DNA from: Stella humosa
GTDB lineage: Bacteria; Pseudomonadota; Alphaproteobacteria; ATCC43930; Allostellaceae
DNA length: 64,000 nucleotides
Assembly: GCF_006738645.1 (NCBI RefSeq)
Contig: NZ_AP019700.1
Coordinates: 4,198,001 to 4,262,000 of the forward strand
Direction: 5' to 3'
Made by a program: the position numbers and the translations under genes. The notes below the pieces were generated by a model. That model saw only the letters and a program-made list of their open reading frames with translations. It did no database searches and had not been told where the DNA came from. Numbering within the stretch: position 1 is the first letter of the stretch; each line of letters begins with the position of its first letter. Below, in pieces: positions 46,175 to 55,475 of the stretch.

Positions 46175-48284
46175 GTTCTTCCTCCCGCGATTCCACCGCT
46201 TGGGCGGGTGGATCTATGTCGATGATGAGATTGAGATAGCGGTCGACGGAGACGCGCGCGTCAGGGCCGACGACCACGGTCGACTCGCGCTCCTCGATCA
46301 CCGCGGGCCCGCGCAACTCGGCCCCTTCCAGCAGCGCATAGCGGCTGTAGACGGGGCAGGCGACGAAGCCGGTCTCGGGGAAATAGACGTCGCGCATGCC
46401 CTTGAGGGCATCGCCCTTCTCGGTATGGGCGCCGGCGAAGTTCAGGCGGATGTCGGGCACCGGCCCGGACGCGCTGAGCCGCCAGGTCAGGGCCTCGATC
46501 GGCACCTCGGTGATGCGCCGGTCGAAAAGACGCTCGTAGGTCGTGAAGAACTGGTCCTGGAGGGCGGCCAGCGAGTCCGGGCCGAGACGGCCCTCCGGCA
46601 TCGGCACGCTGATCTCGAATCCCTGGCCGACATAGCGCATGTCGGCATGGCGACGGATCTCGACCTGGGTGACGCCGGCATCGGCCAGCAGGCGGCGCCC
46701 CTCCTCCTCCATCTCGTCGAACAGGCGGTTGAGGTGATCCCAGTCGATGCCATCCAGCCGCGAGACGTAGCTGCGCACGAAGTCGATGGCGGACGGCGCC
46801 ACCAGGAAGCCCAAGGCCGACATCACGCCCGCCCCCAGCGGGCAGATGATGCGGCGCAGCTTCAGCAGCTTGGCCAGGCCATAGGCATGCACCGGGCCCG
46901 CCCCGCCGAAGGCGATCATCGCGTAGCGCCGCGGGTCGCGCCCCTTCTCGGCGATGTACATGCGGGTGGCGGCCGCCATGTTCTCGTTGACGATGCTGTG
47001 GATGCCGGCAGCGGCCTGGGTGACCGACAGGCCGAGGGGGCGCGCGACACGCTCGGCCAGGGCCGAGCGCACGCCCTCCAGGTCGAGCGCCATCTCGCCG
47101 CCCAGGAAATATTCCGGCGACAGGTAGCCCAGCAGCAGGTCGGCATCGGTCACCGCCGGCTCGGTGCCGCCGCGGCTGTAGCAGACGGGTCCCGGCTGGG
47201 AGCCGGCACTCTCCGGCCCCACCTTCAGGAGGCCCATCTGATCGACGCGGGCCAGCGAGCCGCCACCGGCGCCGATCTCGATCAGGTCGATGACCGGCAC
47301 CTTCAGCGGCAGGCCGGAGCCCTTGCGGAAGCGGCGCACGCGGGCCGCCTCGAACTCGTGCGCATGCTCGGGCCGGCCCTCGTCGATCAGACACATCTTG
47401 GCCGTGGTGCCGCCCATGTCGAACGAGATCAGATGGTCCTCGCCGATCAGCCGGCTATAGAACGAGGCGCCCATGGCGCCGGCCGCGGGGCCGGATTCGA
47501 TCAGGCGGATGGGGAACTGCTGGGCCGCCCGGATGGTGGTGATGCCGCCGCCCGACAGCATCACGTAGAGGGTGCCGGTCAGCCCCATCTCGCGCAGCCG
47601 GCTTTCCAGCCGCGCCAGGTAGTCGCGCATCAACGGCAGGACGTAGGCGTTGGCGACCGTGGTGCTGCCGCGCTCGAACTCGCGGATCTCGGGCGCCACC
47701 TCCGAGGAGATGCAGACCGGCAGGTCGGGGGCCAGTTCCAGCAGCACGGCCTTGGCGATCTTCTCGTGGGCATCGTTGCGATAGCCATGCAGGAAGCACA
47801 CGGCGATCGCCTCGACCCCTTCCTTCAGCAGGGCCTCGCCCGCCGCCCGCACGTCGGCCGGGTCGAGCGGGCGCAGCACCTGGCCCGCGGCGTCCATGCG
47901 CTCGTCGACTTCCAGGCGCAGGTAGCGGGGCGCCAGCGGCTCCGGCCGCTCCAGGAACAGATCGTAGAGGTCGTAGCGGATCTCGCTGCCCATCTCGATC
48001 GAATCGCGGAAGCCGCGGGTCGTGATCAGCCCGACTCTGGCCCCCTTGCGCTCGATGACGGTGTTCGTCACCAGCGTCGTCCCGTGGACGATGCTGTCCA
48101 CCGCGCTGATCGGCGTGCCGGCCTCGCCCAGCAGGCGCTCGGTGCCGTCGATGATGGCGATGCTGGGATCACCCGGCGTGGTCAGGCGCTTGCCCGTGAA
48201 GATCTGGCCGCGCGCCTCGTCCACCATGACGAAGTCGGTGAAGGTGCCACCGACATCGACGCCGATCCGCGTGCTCTGGTCCAC
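46158..48284 (-). CDS. hyuA: Hydantoinase/oxoprolinase subunit A
   Basis: A 708-residue HyuA of the ATP-dependent hydantoinase/5-oxoprolinase/acetone-carboxylase superfamily. It starts RIGVDVGGTFTDFVMVDE (ASKHA phosphate loop), then VHGTTLVTNTVIERKGARVGLITT and the second phosphate motif SFDMGGTTAKMCLIDEG, followed by the hydantoinase A C-domain. It pairs with subunit B to open cyclic amides using ATP. The start GTG 48284 has GAGAGG upstream; an earlier GTG at 48326 overlapping the hyuB stop is possible. Gene order on the minus strand is hyuB, hyuA, TPP enzyme. Confidence 0.88.
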   Translation of the reverse strand: MDQSTRIGVDVGGTFTDFVMVDEARGQIFTGKRLTTPGDPSIAIIDGTERLLGEAGTPISAVDSIVHGTTLVTNTVIERKGARVGLITTRGFRDSIEMGSEIRYDLYDLFLERPEPLAPRYLRLEVDERMDAAGQVLRPLDPADVRAAGEALLKEGVEAIAVCFLHGYRNDAHEKIAKAVLLELAPDLPVCISSEVAPEIREFERGSTTVANAYVLPLMRDYLARLESRLREMGLTGTLYVMLSGGGITTIRAAQQFPIRLIESGPAAGAMGASFYSRLIGEDHLISFDMGGTTAKMCLIDEGRPEHAHEFEAARVRRFRKGSGLPLKVPVIDLIEIGAGGGSLARVDQMGLLKVGPESAGSQPGPVCYSRGGTEPAVTDADLLLGYLSPEYFLGGEMALDLEGVRSALAERVARPLGLSVTQAAAGIHSIVNENMAAATRMYIAEKGRDPRRYAMIAFGGAGPVHAYGLAKLLKLRRIICPLGAGVMSALGFLVAPSAIDFVRSYVSRLDGIDWDHLNRLFDEMEEEGRRLLADAGVTQVEIRRHADMRYVGQGFEISVPMPEGRLGPDSLAALQDQFFTTYERLFDRRITEVPIEALTWRLSASGPVPDIRLNFAGAHTEKGDALKGMRDVYFPETGFVACPVYSRYALLEGAELRGPAVIEERESTVVVGPDARVSVDRYLNLIIDIDPPAQAVESREEEHADHR

Positions 48285-48322
48285 TCTGCCCTCTCCCCCG
48301 GCGTTCCGTCCGCTCGGCCCCG

Positions 48323-49981
48323 TCACTGCTCGACCCCGTAGTCCCGTGCCGCCGCCTCGGCGGACACGTAGCCGTCGCGCACGTCGCGGGCGACGGCCGC
48401 CGGGTCGCGCGCGCCCGGGTCGCCATACCCGCCGCCGCCGCTGAAGCGCATCGACAGCCGGTCGCCCGGCACCAGCATGCTGCGGGACTTGGGATGGGGC
48501 TTGGTGCCGTCAGCCAGCGTCACCGAAACGAGCGCCCCCTCCTTGCCGCCCAGCAGGCCGCGCGGGGCGTACTTCTGGCGATCGGACAAGAGCGACAGGC
48601 GCACCGGCTCGGGCGAGCGCACCTCCACCTCGACATCCTGGCCGAGCCCGCCGCGGAAGGTGCCCGGCCCGCCCGAATCCGTCCGGAATTCCTTCTTCCA
48701 GACGATCAGGGGCGAGATGCTCTCGAAGGCCTCGATGCTGCCGGCGCCGGCATTGGTGGGGAAGGCCGTCGTCGCCAGCCCGTCCTTCACGGCAGACGCG
48801 CCCATGCCGCCGCTGGCGAAGAGGATCTGCGAGAAGCGGTTGCCCTGGTGGTCGACGCCGCCATAGACCGAGCGCAGGGTGGGCGCGCTGCCGGACTCCG
48901 CCGTCACCTTCTCCGGCACCGCCTGCGCCAGCGCGCCATAGATGGCGCCGGCCAGGAGGTGGCCGGTCAACTGGCGCGCGTTGCAGGGCGCCGGATACCG
49001 CGGGTTCAGGATCGAGCCCAGCGGCGCGTCGACCGTGACAGAGCGGTACGACCCCTCGTTGCGCGGCGTCATCGGGTCGAGCGCGCATTTGATGGGATAG
49101 ACCGAGTAGGCGTAGGTGTAGTTCATCACGGAGTTCAGCCCGCGGCCGATCTGCTTGGACGTGCCGGCATAGTCGATATGCAGGTCCGACCCCTTCACGG
49201 TGATCGTGCATTCGATGTGCGTCTCATCGGCATCGAAGCCGTCGGCGTCGACGCTGGAATGGTAGACCCCGTCCGGCACCGCCTCGATGGCCCGGCGCAT
49301 GGCGATCTCCGCCCGGTCCTGCAACGCGCGCGACAGCGAGGTGAGGTCGACCATCCCCGCATCGTCCAGGAACTCGGCCAGGCGTCGGGCGCAGACGCGG
49401 TTGGAGGTCACCTGCGCCTGGAGATCGCCCATCACCTGGTCGGGGACGCGTACGTTGCCGAGGATCATCTCGGTCAGCTCGGCATTCTGCCGGCCCTCGG
49501 AATAGAACTTCAGGGGCGGGATGCGCAGCCCCTCCTCGAACAGTTCGCGCGCGTCGCAGCCCCAGGGCGCCCCGCCGATATCCGGCAGGTGGGCGATCGA
49601 GCCCGAGAAGCCGACCAGCCGGCCGCGATGGAAGATGGGGGCCGCCATCGTCACGTCCGGCAGGTGGCCGGTCGCCATCCACGGGTCGTTGGTCATGACG
49701 ATGTCGCCGGGGCGCCACTGGTCCTTGGGATAGCGTGCCAGGAAGTGCTTCAGCGTCCGCGGCAGGATGCCGACGAAGGACGGGATGCCGGCCGTGTTCT
49801 CGGACAGGGAGTCGCCGTTGGCGTCCATCAGGGCGGTGGCGAAGTCGTTCGATTCGCGCACGATCGTCGAGAAGGAGGTGCGCAGCAGGGCGGCGGCCGA
49901 TTCGTCGGCGATGGAGATCAGCCGGCTCCAGAATATCTCGAGCGAGACCGGGTCGAATTCGGTGCGCGATGTATCGGGCAT
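48323..49981 (-). CDS. hyuB: Hydantoinase/oxoprolinase subunit B
   Basis: A 552-residue HyuB. N-terminal FDPVSLEIFWSRLISIADE, RESNDFATALMDANG, GDIVMTNDPWMATGHLPDV, HIDYAGTSKQIGRGLNSV and the Gly-rich end FSGGGGYGDPGARDP are all family hallmarks. It is the catalytic partner of HyuA. ATG 49981 is preferred (GGGAGG box) over an upstream in-frame start at 50023. The promoter region contains operator candidate C at 50053-50066, 72 bp upstream. Confidence 0.9.
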   Translation of the reverse strand: MPDTSRTEFDPVSLEIFWSRLISIADESAAALLRTSFSTIVRESNDFATALMDANGDSLSENTAGIPSFVGILPRTLKHFLARYPKDQWRPGDIVMTNDPWMATGHLPDVTMAAPIFHRGRLVGFSGSIAHLPDIGGAPWGCDARELFEEGLRIPPLKFYSEGRQNAELTEMILGNVRVPDQVMGDLQAQVTSNRVCARRLAEFLDDAGMVDLTSLSRALQDRAEIAMRRAIEAVPDGVYHSSVDADGFDADETHIECTITVKGSDLHIDYAGTSKQIGRGLNSVMNYTYAYSVYPIKCALDPMTPRNEGSYRSVTVDAPLGSILNPRYPAPCNARQLTGHLLAGAIYGALAQAVPEKVTAESGSAPTLRSVYGGVDHQGNRFSQILFASGGMGASAVKDGLATTAFPTNAGAGSIEAFESISPLIVWKKEFRTDSGGPGTFRGGLGQDVEVEVRSPEPVRLSLLSDRQKYAPRGLLGGKEGALVSVTLADGTKPHPKSRSMLVPGDRLSMRFSGGGGYGDPGARDPAAVARDVRDGYVSAEAAARDYGVEQ

Positions 49982-50052
49982 TGTGGCCTCCCAACTCTTG
50001 GCCTCAAGGACGGCGGCGGCCACGAGGCGCCTCCGGTCGTGCGATTTAATCG

Positions 50053-50066
50053 GTATACTATATTAC
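50053..50066. promoter_or_regulatory. Operator candidate C (hyuB promoter)
   Basis: GTATACTATATTAC agrees with the palindrome at 11 of 14 positions, with a perfect left half. It lies in the 86-bp gap between hyuB and the end of the D-2-hydroxyacid dehydrogenase gene. Confidence 0.5.
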
Positions 50067-50067
50067 T

Positions 50068-51054
50068 TTATGAGCGAGCAAGCGGAGGAATGAAGGCCGC
50101 GTCGGCGGCCGGCAGGCCGCGCCCGGCGAGGTAGTCCGCCGCATTGGCCGCCGCACGGCGCAGGACGGCCTCGAAATTGTCGACCGTCGCCCCGGCCAGG
50201 TGCGGCGTGACCACCGTGCGCTCGTGCGTCAGCAACGGGCTGCCGACCGGCGGCTCGGCCGCAAACGTGTCCAGCGCGGCCGCGAACAGGTGCCCGTCGA
50301 CCAGGGCCGCATGGAGTGCGGCCTCGTCGACCAGGCCGCCCCGCGCGCAATTGACCAGGATGGCGCCGGGCTTCATGCGGGCGATCCGGTCGGCGCCGAT
50401 CAGCCCCCTGGTCTCGGGCAGCAGCGGCAGGTGGAGCGAGACCACGTCGGCCCATTCCAGCAGCGGGTCCAGATCGAGCCGCGTGACGGACAGCCCCGCC
50501 GCCACCCCGGCCGGGGCCGCGACCGGGTCGAAATAGGCCAGATGCACACCGAAGGAACCGAGCAGCGTCGCCACCGCGCGGCCGATCGCGCCGAACCCGA
50601 CGATGCCGACATTCTTGCCGTGCAGGTGCCGGTTGATGCCGCGCGCCTCCTCCTTGTCCCAGGCGCCGGCGCGGGTGCGCCGGTCGATCAGCGGCAGCCG
50701 GCGCATCGCCGCCAGCATCATCATCACGGCATGCTCGGCGACGGGTATCGCGTTGCCGCCCGCCAGCCGCGCGATGGCGATGCCGCGCCGCTCGCACACC
50801 GCCCGGTCGATCTTGTCGATGCCGGCACCCAGCTTCTGGATCAGCCGCAGGCGCGGCGCCGCCGCCAGCAGCTCGGCATCCACCGGCGCGCCGACGACGA
50901 AGGCGACCTCGGCATCGGCCAGTGCGGCCGCGCGATCGGCCGGGGCCGCACTGGCCGCCAGGCGGATGGTCCAGTCGGCGGGCAGCACCCGCGTGACCGC
51001 GGCCGCGATGGCCGGATGGAATTGGTCGATCAGGCCGACGCTGATGCCCGCCAT
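50068..51054 (-). CDS. D-2-hydroxyacid dehydrogenase (NAD-dependent)
   Basis: A 328-residue member of the D-isomer 2-hydroxyacid dehydrogenase family. The NAD-binding motif is GKNVGIVGFGAIGRAVATLL near residue 145. Catalytic residues are Arg in ILVNCARGGLVDEAAL, Glu in the TFAAEPP region and His in VVTPHLAGATVDNFEA. It reduces a 2-keto acid, or oxidises the D-hydroxy acid, in the island. ATG 51054 has GGAAGG upstream. Operator candidate D lies between it and the divergent TTT-binding-protein gene. It may share a transcript with hyuB, 86 bp downstream. Confidence 0.93.
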   Translation of the reverse strand: MAGISVGLIDQFHPAIAAAVTRVLPADWTIRLAASAAPADRAAALADAEVAFVVGAPVDAELLAAAPRLRLIQKLGAGIDKIDRAVCERRGIAIARLAGGNAIPVAEHAVMMMLAAMRRLPLIDRRTRAGAWDKEEARGINRHLHGKNVGIVGFGAIGRAVATLLGSFGVHLAYFDPVAAPAGVAAGLSVTRLDLDPLLEWADVVSLHLPLLPETRGLIGADRIARMKPGAILVNCARGGLVDEAALHAALVDGHLFAAALDTFAAEPPVGSPLLTHERTVVTPHLAGATVDNFEAVLRRAAANAADYLAGRGLPAADAAFIPPLARS

Positions 51055-51166
51055 TGCTGTCTTCCCCCCTTCCGCGGACGCCGAGCGCGCCCGCGGGCAT
51101 TTTCCACCCCGCACCTGCCGCCACGCCAGAAAGACCGTTGACGACCATGGTACGGACAGAAATATA

Positions 51167-51180
51167 GTACACTAGTTGCC
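51167..51180. promoter_or_regulatory. Operator candidate D (dehydrogenase / TTT-binding-protein promoter)
   Basis: GTACACTAGTTGCC agrees with the palindrome at 10 of 14 positions. It also shares AATATAG at the same offset upstream with site A. It sits in the 214-bp divergent gap at 51055-51268. Confidence 0.45.
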
Positions 51181-51268
51181 GTGTAGCTCAACGCTGCGAT
51201 CGGCCGGGGAAAGAGAAGCCCGCCGCAGGGCCGCGATCCCGACGCTTCCTCGAACAGGAGAGGTCCCG

Positions 51269-52222
51269 ATGTACCGCCTTGCCGCCCTATTCCTCTGTAG
51301 CCTGGCCCTCGCCCTGCCAGCGCGGGCCGATACCTTTCCCAGCCGGCCGGTCACGCTCGTGGTGCCGTTCAGTGCCGGTGCGGCCAGCGACCTGTTCGCC
51401 CGCATCTTCACCAAGGAACTGAAGGACCGGCTGGGCCAGCCGATCGTCATCGACAACAAACCGGGCGCCAACGGCGGCGTCGCGGCCGAGTTCGTGAAGC
51501 GCGCCAAGCCCGACGGCTACACGATCCTGATGGGCACGACCGGGACCGCGTCGAACGTCTGGCTGTTCCGCCAGCAGCGGGTGGACCCGACCAAGGACTT
51601 CGAGCCGGTCACGCGCCTGGGCTCGATCAACTGGGTGATCGCGGTGCATTCCAGCTCGCCGCACAAGACGCTGGCGAGCCTCGTCGATGCAGCCAAGGCG
51701 CAGCCCGGGCAGTTGAGCATCGGCCATGGCAGCGCCGGCGGCCTGATCGCCAGCCACACGCTGCTGAAGGCGTTCGGCATCGACATGATCTCGGTCCCCT
51801 ATCGCAGTTCGCCCCAGGCGACGACCGACCTGATCGGCGGGCGGCTGGCGGCCATGGCGTCGGACTTCGCCTCCGGCGCCGGCTACTTCGCCGCCGGCGA
51901 CATGCGGCCACTGGCGATCAGCGGCAAGGACCGCTCTAGCCTCTATCCCGACGTGCCCTCGATGGACGAGTCGGGCGTGAAGGGCTTCGACCTGGTCGGC
52001 TGGTTCGCCGCCTTCGTGCCGGCCGGCACGCCCAAGCCGATCATCGACACGCTCAATGCCAAGCTGGTCGAGACGATGGCCGCGCCATCGGTCCGCCCGC
52101 AGGTCGACAAGCTGGGCATCGAGATCGTGACCGGCACGCCCGCCGCACTGACCGAGCATCTGAACCGCGAGATCGCCAAGTGGGAGGTCTTTGTGCGCGA
52201 CGCCGGCCTGCAGCCGGAGTAA
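51269..52222 (+). CDS. Tripartite tricarboxylate transporter (TTT/Bug) substrate-binding protein
   Basis: A 317-residue periplasmic binding protein. The signal peptide ends ALPARADTFPSRPVT. Family motifs are TLVVPFSAGAASDLFARIF, VIDNKPGANGGVAAEFVK, PDGYTILMGTTGT, GHGSAGGLIASHTLLKAFGIDM (ligand-domain switch) and FVPAGTPKPIIDTLNA. Such Bug proteins bind carboxylates for TctAB permeases, but no tctA or tctB is in the window, so it may be an orphan receptor. ATG 51269 starts the signal peptide. Confidence 0.9.
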   Translation: MYRLAALFLCSLALALPARADTFPSRPVTLVVPFSAGAASDLFARIFTKELKDRLGQPIVIDNKPGANGGVAAEFVKRAKPDGYTILMGTTGTASNVWLFRQQRVDPTKDFEPVTRLGSINWVIAVHSSSPHKTLASLVDAAKAQPGQLSIGHGSAGGLIASHTLLKAFGIDMISVPYRSSPQATTDLIGGRLAAMASDFASGAGYFAAGDMRPLAISGKDRSSLYPDVPSMDESGVKGFDLVGWFAAFVPAGTPKPIIDTLNAKLVETMAAPSVRPQVDKLGIEIVTGTPAALTEHLNREIAKWEVFVRDAGLQPE

Positions 52223-52228
52223 CGCCTG

Positions 52229-53026
52229 ATGCCCACGCAGATCCCCTACTTCCAGGTCGATTCCTTTGCCGACCGGCCGTTCGCGGGTAATCCGGCCGGG
52301 GTCTGCGTGCTGCCGGCCTGGCCCGACGCCGCACTCATGCAGGCGATCGCGGACGAGAACGCGGTGTCGGCCACCGCCTTCCTCGTCCGCGAGGGCGACG
52401 GCTACGGCCTGCGCTGGTTCACCCCACGGGTCGAGGAAGAGATGTGCGGCCACGGCACGCTGGCGGCGGCCTGGGTGGTGCTGGAACGGCTGGAGCCCGG
52501 CCGCGCCGAAGTCAGCTTCGCCACCCGCGCCGGCCGGCTGACGGTGGCCAGGGACGGTGGCCGCTACATCCTCGACCTGCCGGCCCGCGCGATCGTCCCC
52601 TGCGCGGCGCCGGCCGGCCTGGCCGATGCCATCGGCATTGCGGCGAAGGAGGTGCTGCGCGGCGCCTCCTACATCGCCGTCCTCGAGGACCCCGCCGCGA
52701 TTGCCGACCTGCGGCCCGACCTTGCCCGTGTCGCGGCACTCGACCTGCCCGGCGTCATCGTCACCGCGCCCGGCGACGGCCGCGACTGCGACATCGCCTC
52801 GCGCTACTTCGCACCGGCCAAGGGTATCCCGGAAGACCCGGTCACGGGCTCGCTGCATGCCCAGGTCGTGCCCTTCTGGTCGCGCCGCCTCGGCCGCCCG
52901 CGCCTAGTCGCCCGCCAGCTTTCCCGGCGCGGCGGCACCATCCTGTGCGAGGACCGCGGCGACCGCGTGCGGTTGTCCGCCAGCGTCGCCCCGTTCCTGT
53001 CCGGCACGATCGAGCTGCCGGACTAG
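52229..53026 (+). CDS. PhzF-like isomerase-family protein lacking the catalytic Glu
   Basis: A 265-residue PhzF/DAP-epimerase-fold protein. N-terminal YFQVDSFADRPFAGNPAGVC and MCGHGTLAAAWV are diagnostic, and the second-domain motif EDPVTGSLHAQVVPFW is intact. In PhzF the acid-base Glu lies in a (N)xxSETAF motif; here the sequence is NAVSATAF, so Ala replaces Glu. It may be inactive, use another residue or serve another chemistry. It starts 6 bp after the TTT-binding-protein gene, so both form one operon. Its stop abuts the stop of the convergent Ldh-like gene with no spacer. Confidence 0.88.
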   Translation: MPTQIPYFQVDSFADRPFAGNPAGVCVLPAWPDAALMQAIADENAVSATAFLVREGDGYGLRWFTPRVEEEMCGHGTLAAAWVVLERLEPGRAEVSFATRAGRLTVARDGGRYILDLPARAIVPCAAPAGLADAIGIAAKEVLRGASYIAVLEDPAAIADLRPDLARVAALDLPGVIVTAPGDGRDCDIASRYFAPAKGIPEDPVTGSLHAQVVPFWSRRLGRPRLVARQLSRRGGTILCEDRGDRVRLSASVAPFLSGTIELPD

Positions 53027-54034
53027 CTACCCGGCCAGGAGGCGCTGGACCGTCTCGTAGGTCTCGGCCGGGATCGACACGCCCTCGGCGATCGAGCGGC
53101 TGCGGCGGGCATAGCGGGCGTCGCCCGGCAGCCGCGACACGCCCGCCGCGGCGAACCCCTCGAACAGGCCCGCGATGCGGCTGCCCACGTCGGTGCCGCC
53201 GGCGCGCGCCGGGTCGATGAGGATCACGCACTCGCCGGCATTGGAGGTCTGGGCGCCGGGGAACGCAGCCGACCCGTCCTCGAAGCCGAAGCGGCCGCCG
53301 GTGACGGCCGCCGCCAGAATCTCCACCATGAAGGCGATGCCCGATCCCTTGTGGCCGCCGAACGGCAGCATGGCGCCGCCGTCGAGCACCGCCCGGGGGT
53401 CGTTCGTCGCCTGCCCCGCCGCATCCAGGCCCACGCCGTCCGGCAGGTCGTGCCCGTCCCTGGCGGCCAGCAGGACCTCGCCCTGGGCGATCACGCTGGA
53501 TGCCTGGTCCCAGACCAGCGGCGGCGCGCCGTCGCGCGGGCAGGCGAAGGCCATGGGGTTGGTGCCGAGGAACTTCCTGGTCGCCCCCCATGGCGCCACC
53601 CGGCTGCGCGCGTTGACGCAGGCAAGGGCCACGAACCCCGCCTCGGCAAACGGTTCGACATCCGGCCACAAGGCGGCGAAATGGTGCGAGTTGCGGATCG
53701 CCATGGCGGCGATGCCCTGCGACCGCGCCTTGGCGATCAGCAGAGGAGATCCGGCCGCCAGGGCCGGCTGGGCGAAGCCGTTGGCGGCATCGACCGCGAC
53801 CACGCCGGGGGCAACCTCGGTCACCACGGGCCGTGCGTTGCCGTCGATCCAGCCGCTCTTCAGGGTGGCCACATAGCCCGGCAGGCGGAACAGGCCATGG
53901 CTCCGGCTGCCGTCGCGCTCGGCCGCGGCGACCACGCCCGCCACGCAGCGCGCGCTGTCGCGGGCCAACCCGTGCCGGACCAGCACCTCGGCCACCAGGT
54001 CGGTCAGTTCGGCCACGGTCAGAACGATGCTCAT
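53027..54034 (-). CDS. Ldh-family (malate/L-lactate/imine) NAD(P)H oxidoreductase
   Basis: A 335-residue member of the YlbC/Ldh family, which includes malate and ureidoglycolate dehydrogenases and delta1-piperideine-2-carboxylate reductases. Conserved parts are RDGSRSHGLFRLPGYVATL, AIRNSHHFAALW, LGTNPMAFACPR and FGGHKGSGIAFMVEILA. It lies just downstream of a DAO-type gene and an amino acid importer on the same strand. The inference is an imine or keto-acid reductase acting after oxidative deamination. The exact substrate is open. Confidence 0.87.
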   Translation of the reverse strand: MSIVLTVAELTDLVAEVLVRHGLARDSARCVAGVVAAAERDGSRSHGLFRLPGYVATLKSGWIDGNARPVVTEVAPGVVAVDAANGFAQPALAAGSPLLIAKARSQGIAAMAIRNSHHFAALWPDVEPFAEAGFVALACVNARSRVAPWGATRKFLGTNPMAFACPRDGAPPLVWDQASSVIAQGEVLLAARDGHDLPDGVGLDAAGQATNDPRAVLDGGAMLPFGGHKGSGIAFMVEILAAAVTGGRFGFEDGSAAFPGAQTSNAGECVILIDPARAGGTDVGSRIAGLFEGFAAAGVSRLPGDARYARRSRSIAEGVSIPAETYETVQRLLAG

Positions 54035-54080
54035 GGGTGGTCTCCCGGCGGGGATGGAGGTCGGGGGCGAAGGTGGCGCG

Positions 54081-55427
54081 TCAGCGCCCCTGGCGAAGGT
54101 AGGGGCGCCCCAGCTCGATACCGTCGACGACCCGGTAGAAGTTCATCAGGCTGCCGACAAGCGGGCGGGTGAAGGGGCGGACGGCAATCGGCTGCAAGGG
54201 CGTGACCGGTATCGCCAGGTCCTGCTCGGGCCGACCCAGCAGGCGGCCGGCGACCTCGCGGCCCAGCAGCGTGCCGAAGGCGATGCCGCGCCCGCTGAGG
54301 CCCAGGGCCGCCCACATGCCGGGCGCCAGCGCGTGGATGTGCGGGTACTGGTCGGCACTCATGCCGACCCAGCCGGCCACCTCCTCCTCCCACGCGAGTT
54401 CCGACAGGAACGGGAAGAGGTCGGTCACCCGGCGCGAGGCCTTGTCGCGGAACGCGCGCGAATCGTTGCGGAACGCCGGCCCGTCGGAACTGAGATGAAG
54501 CCGGCCGTCGGGGCGCATGCGGATGCCGGAATAGAGCCGCCGCGTGTCCGTCAGCGACTGCCGGCCCGGCAGCACCGCGCCGCGCAGGTTCTGGCTCAGC
54601 GGCGCGCTGACCAGGTGATAGGCGCGCAGGGGAACCAGCGAGCCGGCCAGGCCCGGCCACAGACCGTCGGTATAGGCGTCGGTGGCCAGGACCACTTGGT
54701 CTGCATCGACGGCGCCGCCGGCCGTCTCGACCGTCCAGCCGCCTTCGCGACGGGTCAGCGCCGTGGCCCGGCTGCCCTCGTGCAGGCGCGCGCCCGCCGC
54801 CACCGCCGCCGCGGCCAGCCCGCGGCAGTAGGCCAGCGGATTGACGGTGCCGCCCCGGCGATCCAGCAGCACGGAGGGGTAGTAGCGCGTCCCCGTCAGC
54901 CGCTCGGCCGCGTCGCGATCGAGGATCTCGACCGGGGCGCCGCGGGCCTGCCAGAAGCGGGCGCGCGCCTCCAGGGCGCTGGCGTTGCCCGGCGTGTGGC
55001 CGGCGAACAGCAGGCCGGTGCGCACCGTCTCGCATTCGATGCCGTGCTTCTGGATCAGGCCGTACACCAGGTCCGGACCACCGGCGACGAGGTCGATGAT
55101 GCGTTCCCCGCGCTCGGGCCCGAAATGGGCCAGGATGTGGTCCTGGCCATGCTTGGCATAGGGCACGACCTGGCCGAAGGCGCGACCCGACCCGCCGGCG
55201 CCGACCTCCTTGGCCTCCAGCACGACCACCCGCGCCCCGGCCTCGGCCAGGTGCAGGGCGGTCGACAGGCCGGTGAAGCCACCGCCGATCACGGCGACGT
55301 CGGCTTGCACGCGCCCGTCGAGCGGCGATGCGGCCAGCGGCGACCGCGACGTCTGCCGGTAGGTGTCTGCCAGCGGCTGCGGATCGTCGAGCGGCGAGTG
55401 CATGCCGATCGGCCTCAACGCCTTCAT
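54081..55427 (-). CDS. DAO-family FAD-dependent amino acid/amine oxidoreductase
   Basis: A 448-residue flavoprotein. The FAD loop is VAVIGGGFTGLSTALHLAEAG near residue 45 with VLEAKEVGAGGSGRAFGQVV after it. The C-terminal contact is GLSGRGIAFGTLLGREVAGRLL. It resembles PuuB/amino-acid oxidases and differs clearly from the gene at 40092. It is 48 bp downstream of aapM and 46 bp upstream of the Ldh-like gene, which puts uptake, oxidation and reduction on one transcript. ATG 55427 is taken; an internal start at 55403 is less likely. Confidence 0.88.
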   Translation of the reverse strand: MKALRPIGMHSPLDDPQPLADTYRQTSRSPLAASPLDGRVQADVAVIGGGFTGLSTALHLAEAGARVVVLEAKEVGAGGSGRAFGQVVPYAKHGQDHILAHFGPERGERIIDLVAGGPDLVYGLIQKHGIECETVRTGLLFAGHTPGNASALEARARFWQARGAPVEILDRDAAERLTGTRYYPSVLLDRRGGTVNPLAYCRGLAAAAVAAGARLHEGSRATALTRREGGWTVETAGGAVDADQVVLATDAYTDGLWPGLAGSLVPLRAYHLVSAPLSQNLRGAVLPGRQSLTDTRRLYSGIRMRPDGRLHLSSDGPAFRNDSRAFRDKASRRVTDLFPFLSELAWEEEVAGWVGMSADQYPHIHALAPGMWAALGLSGRGIAFGTLLGREVAGRLLGRPEQDLAIPVTPLQPIAVRPFTRPLVGSLMNFYRVVDGIELGRPYLRQGR

Positions 55428-55475
55428 CGCGTATCCTTTCGCATCCCGTCTATAGGACCTGCCCCCAACGCCCTG

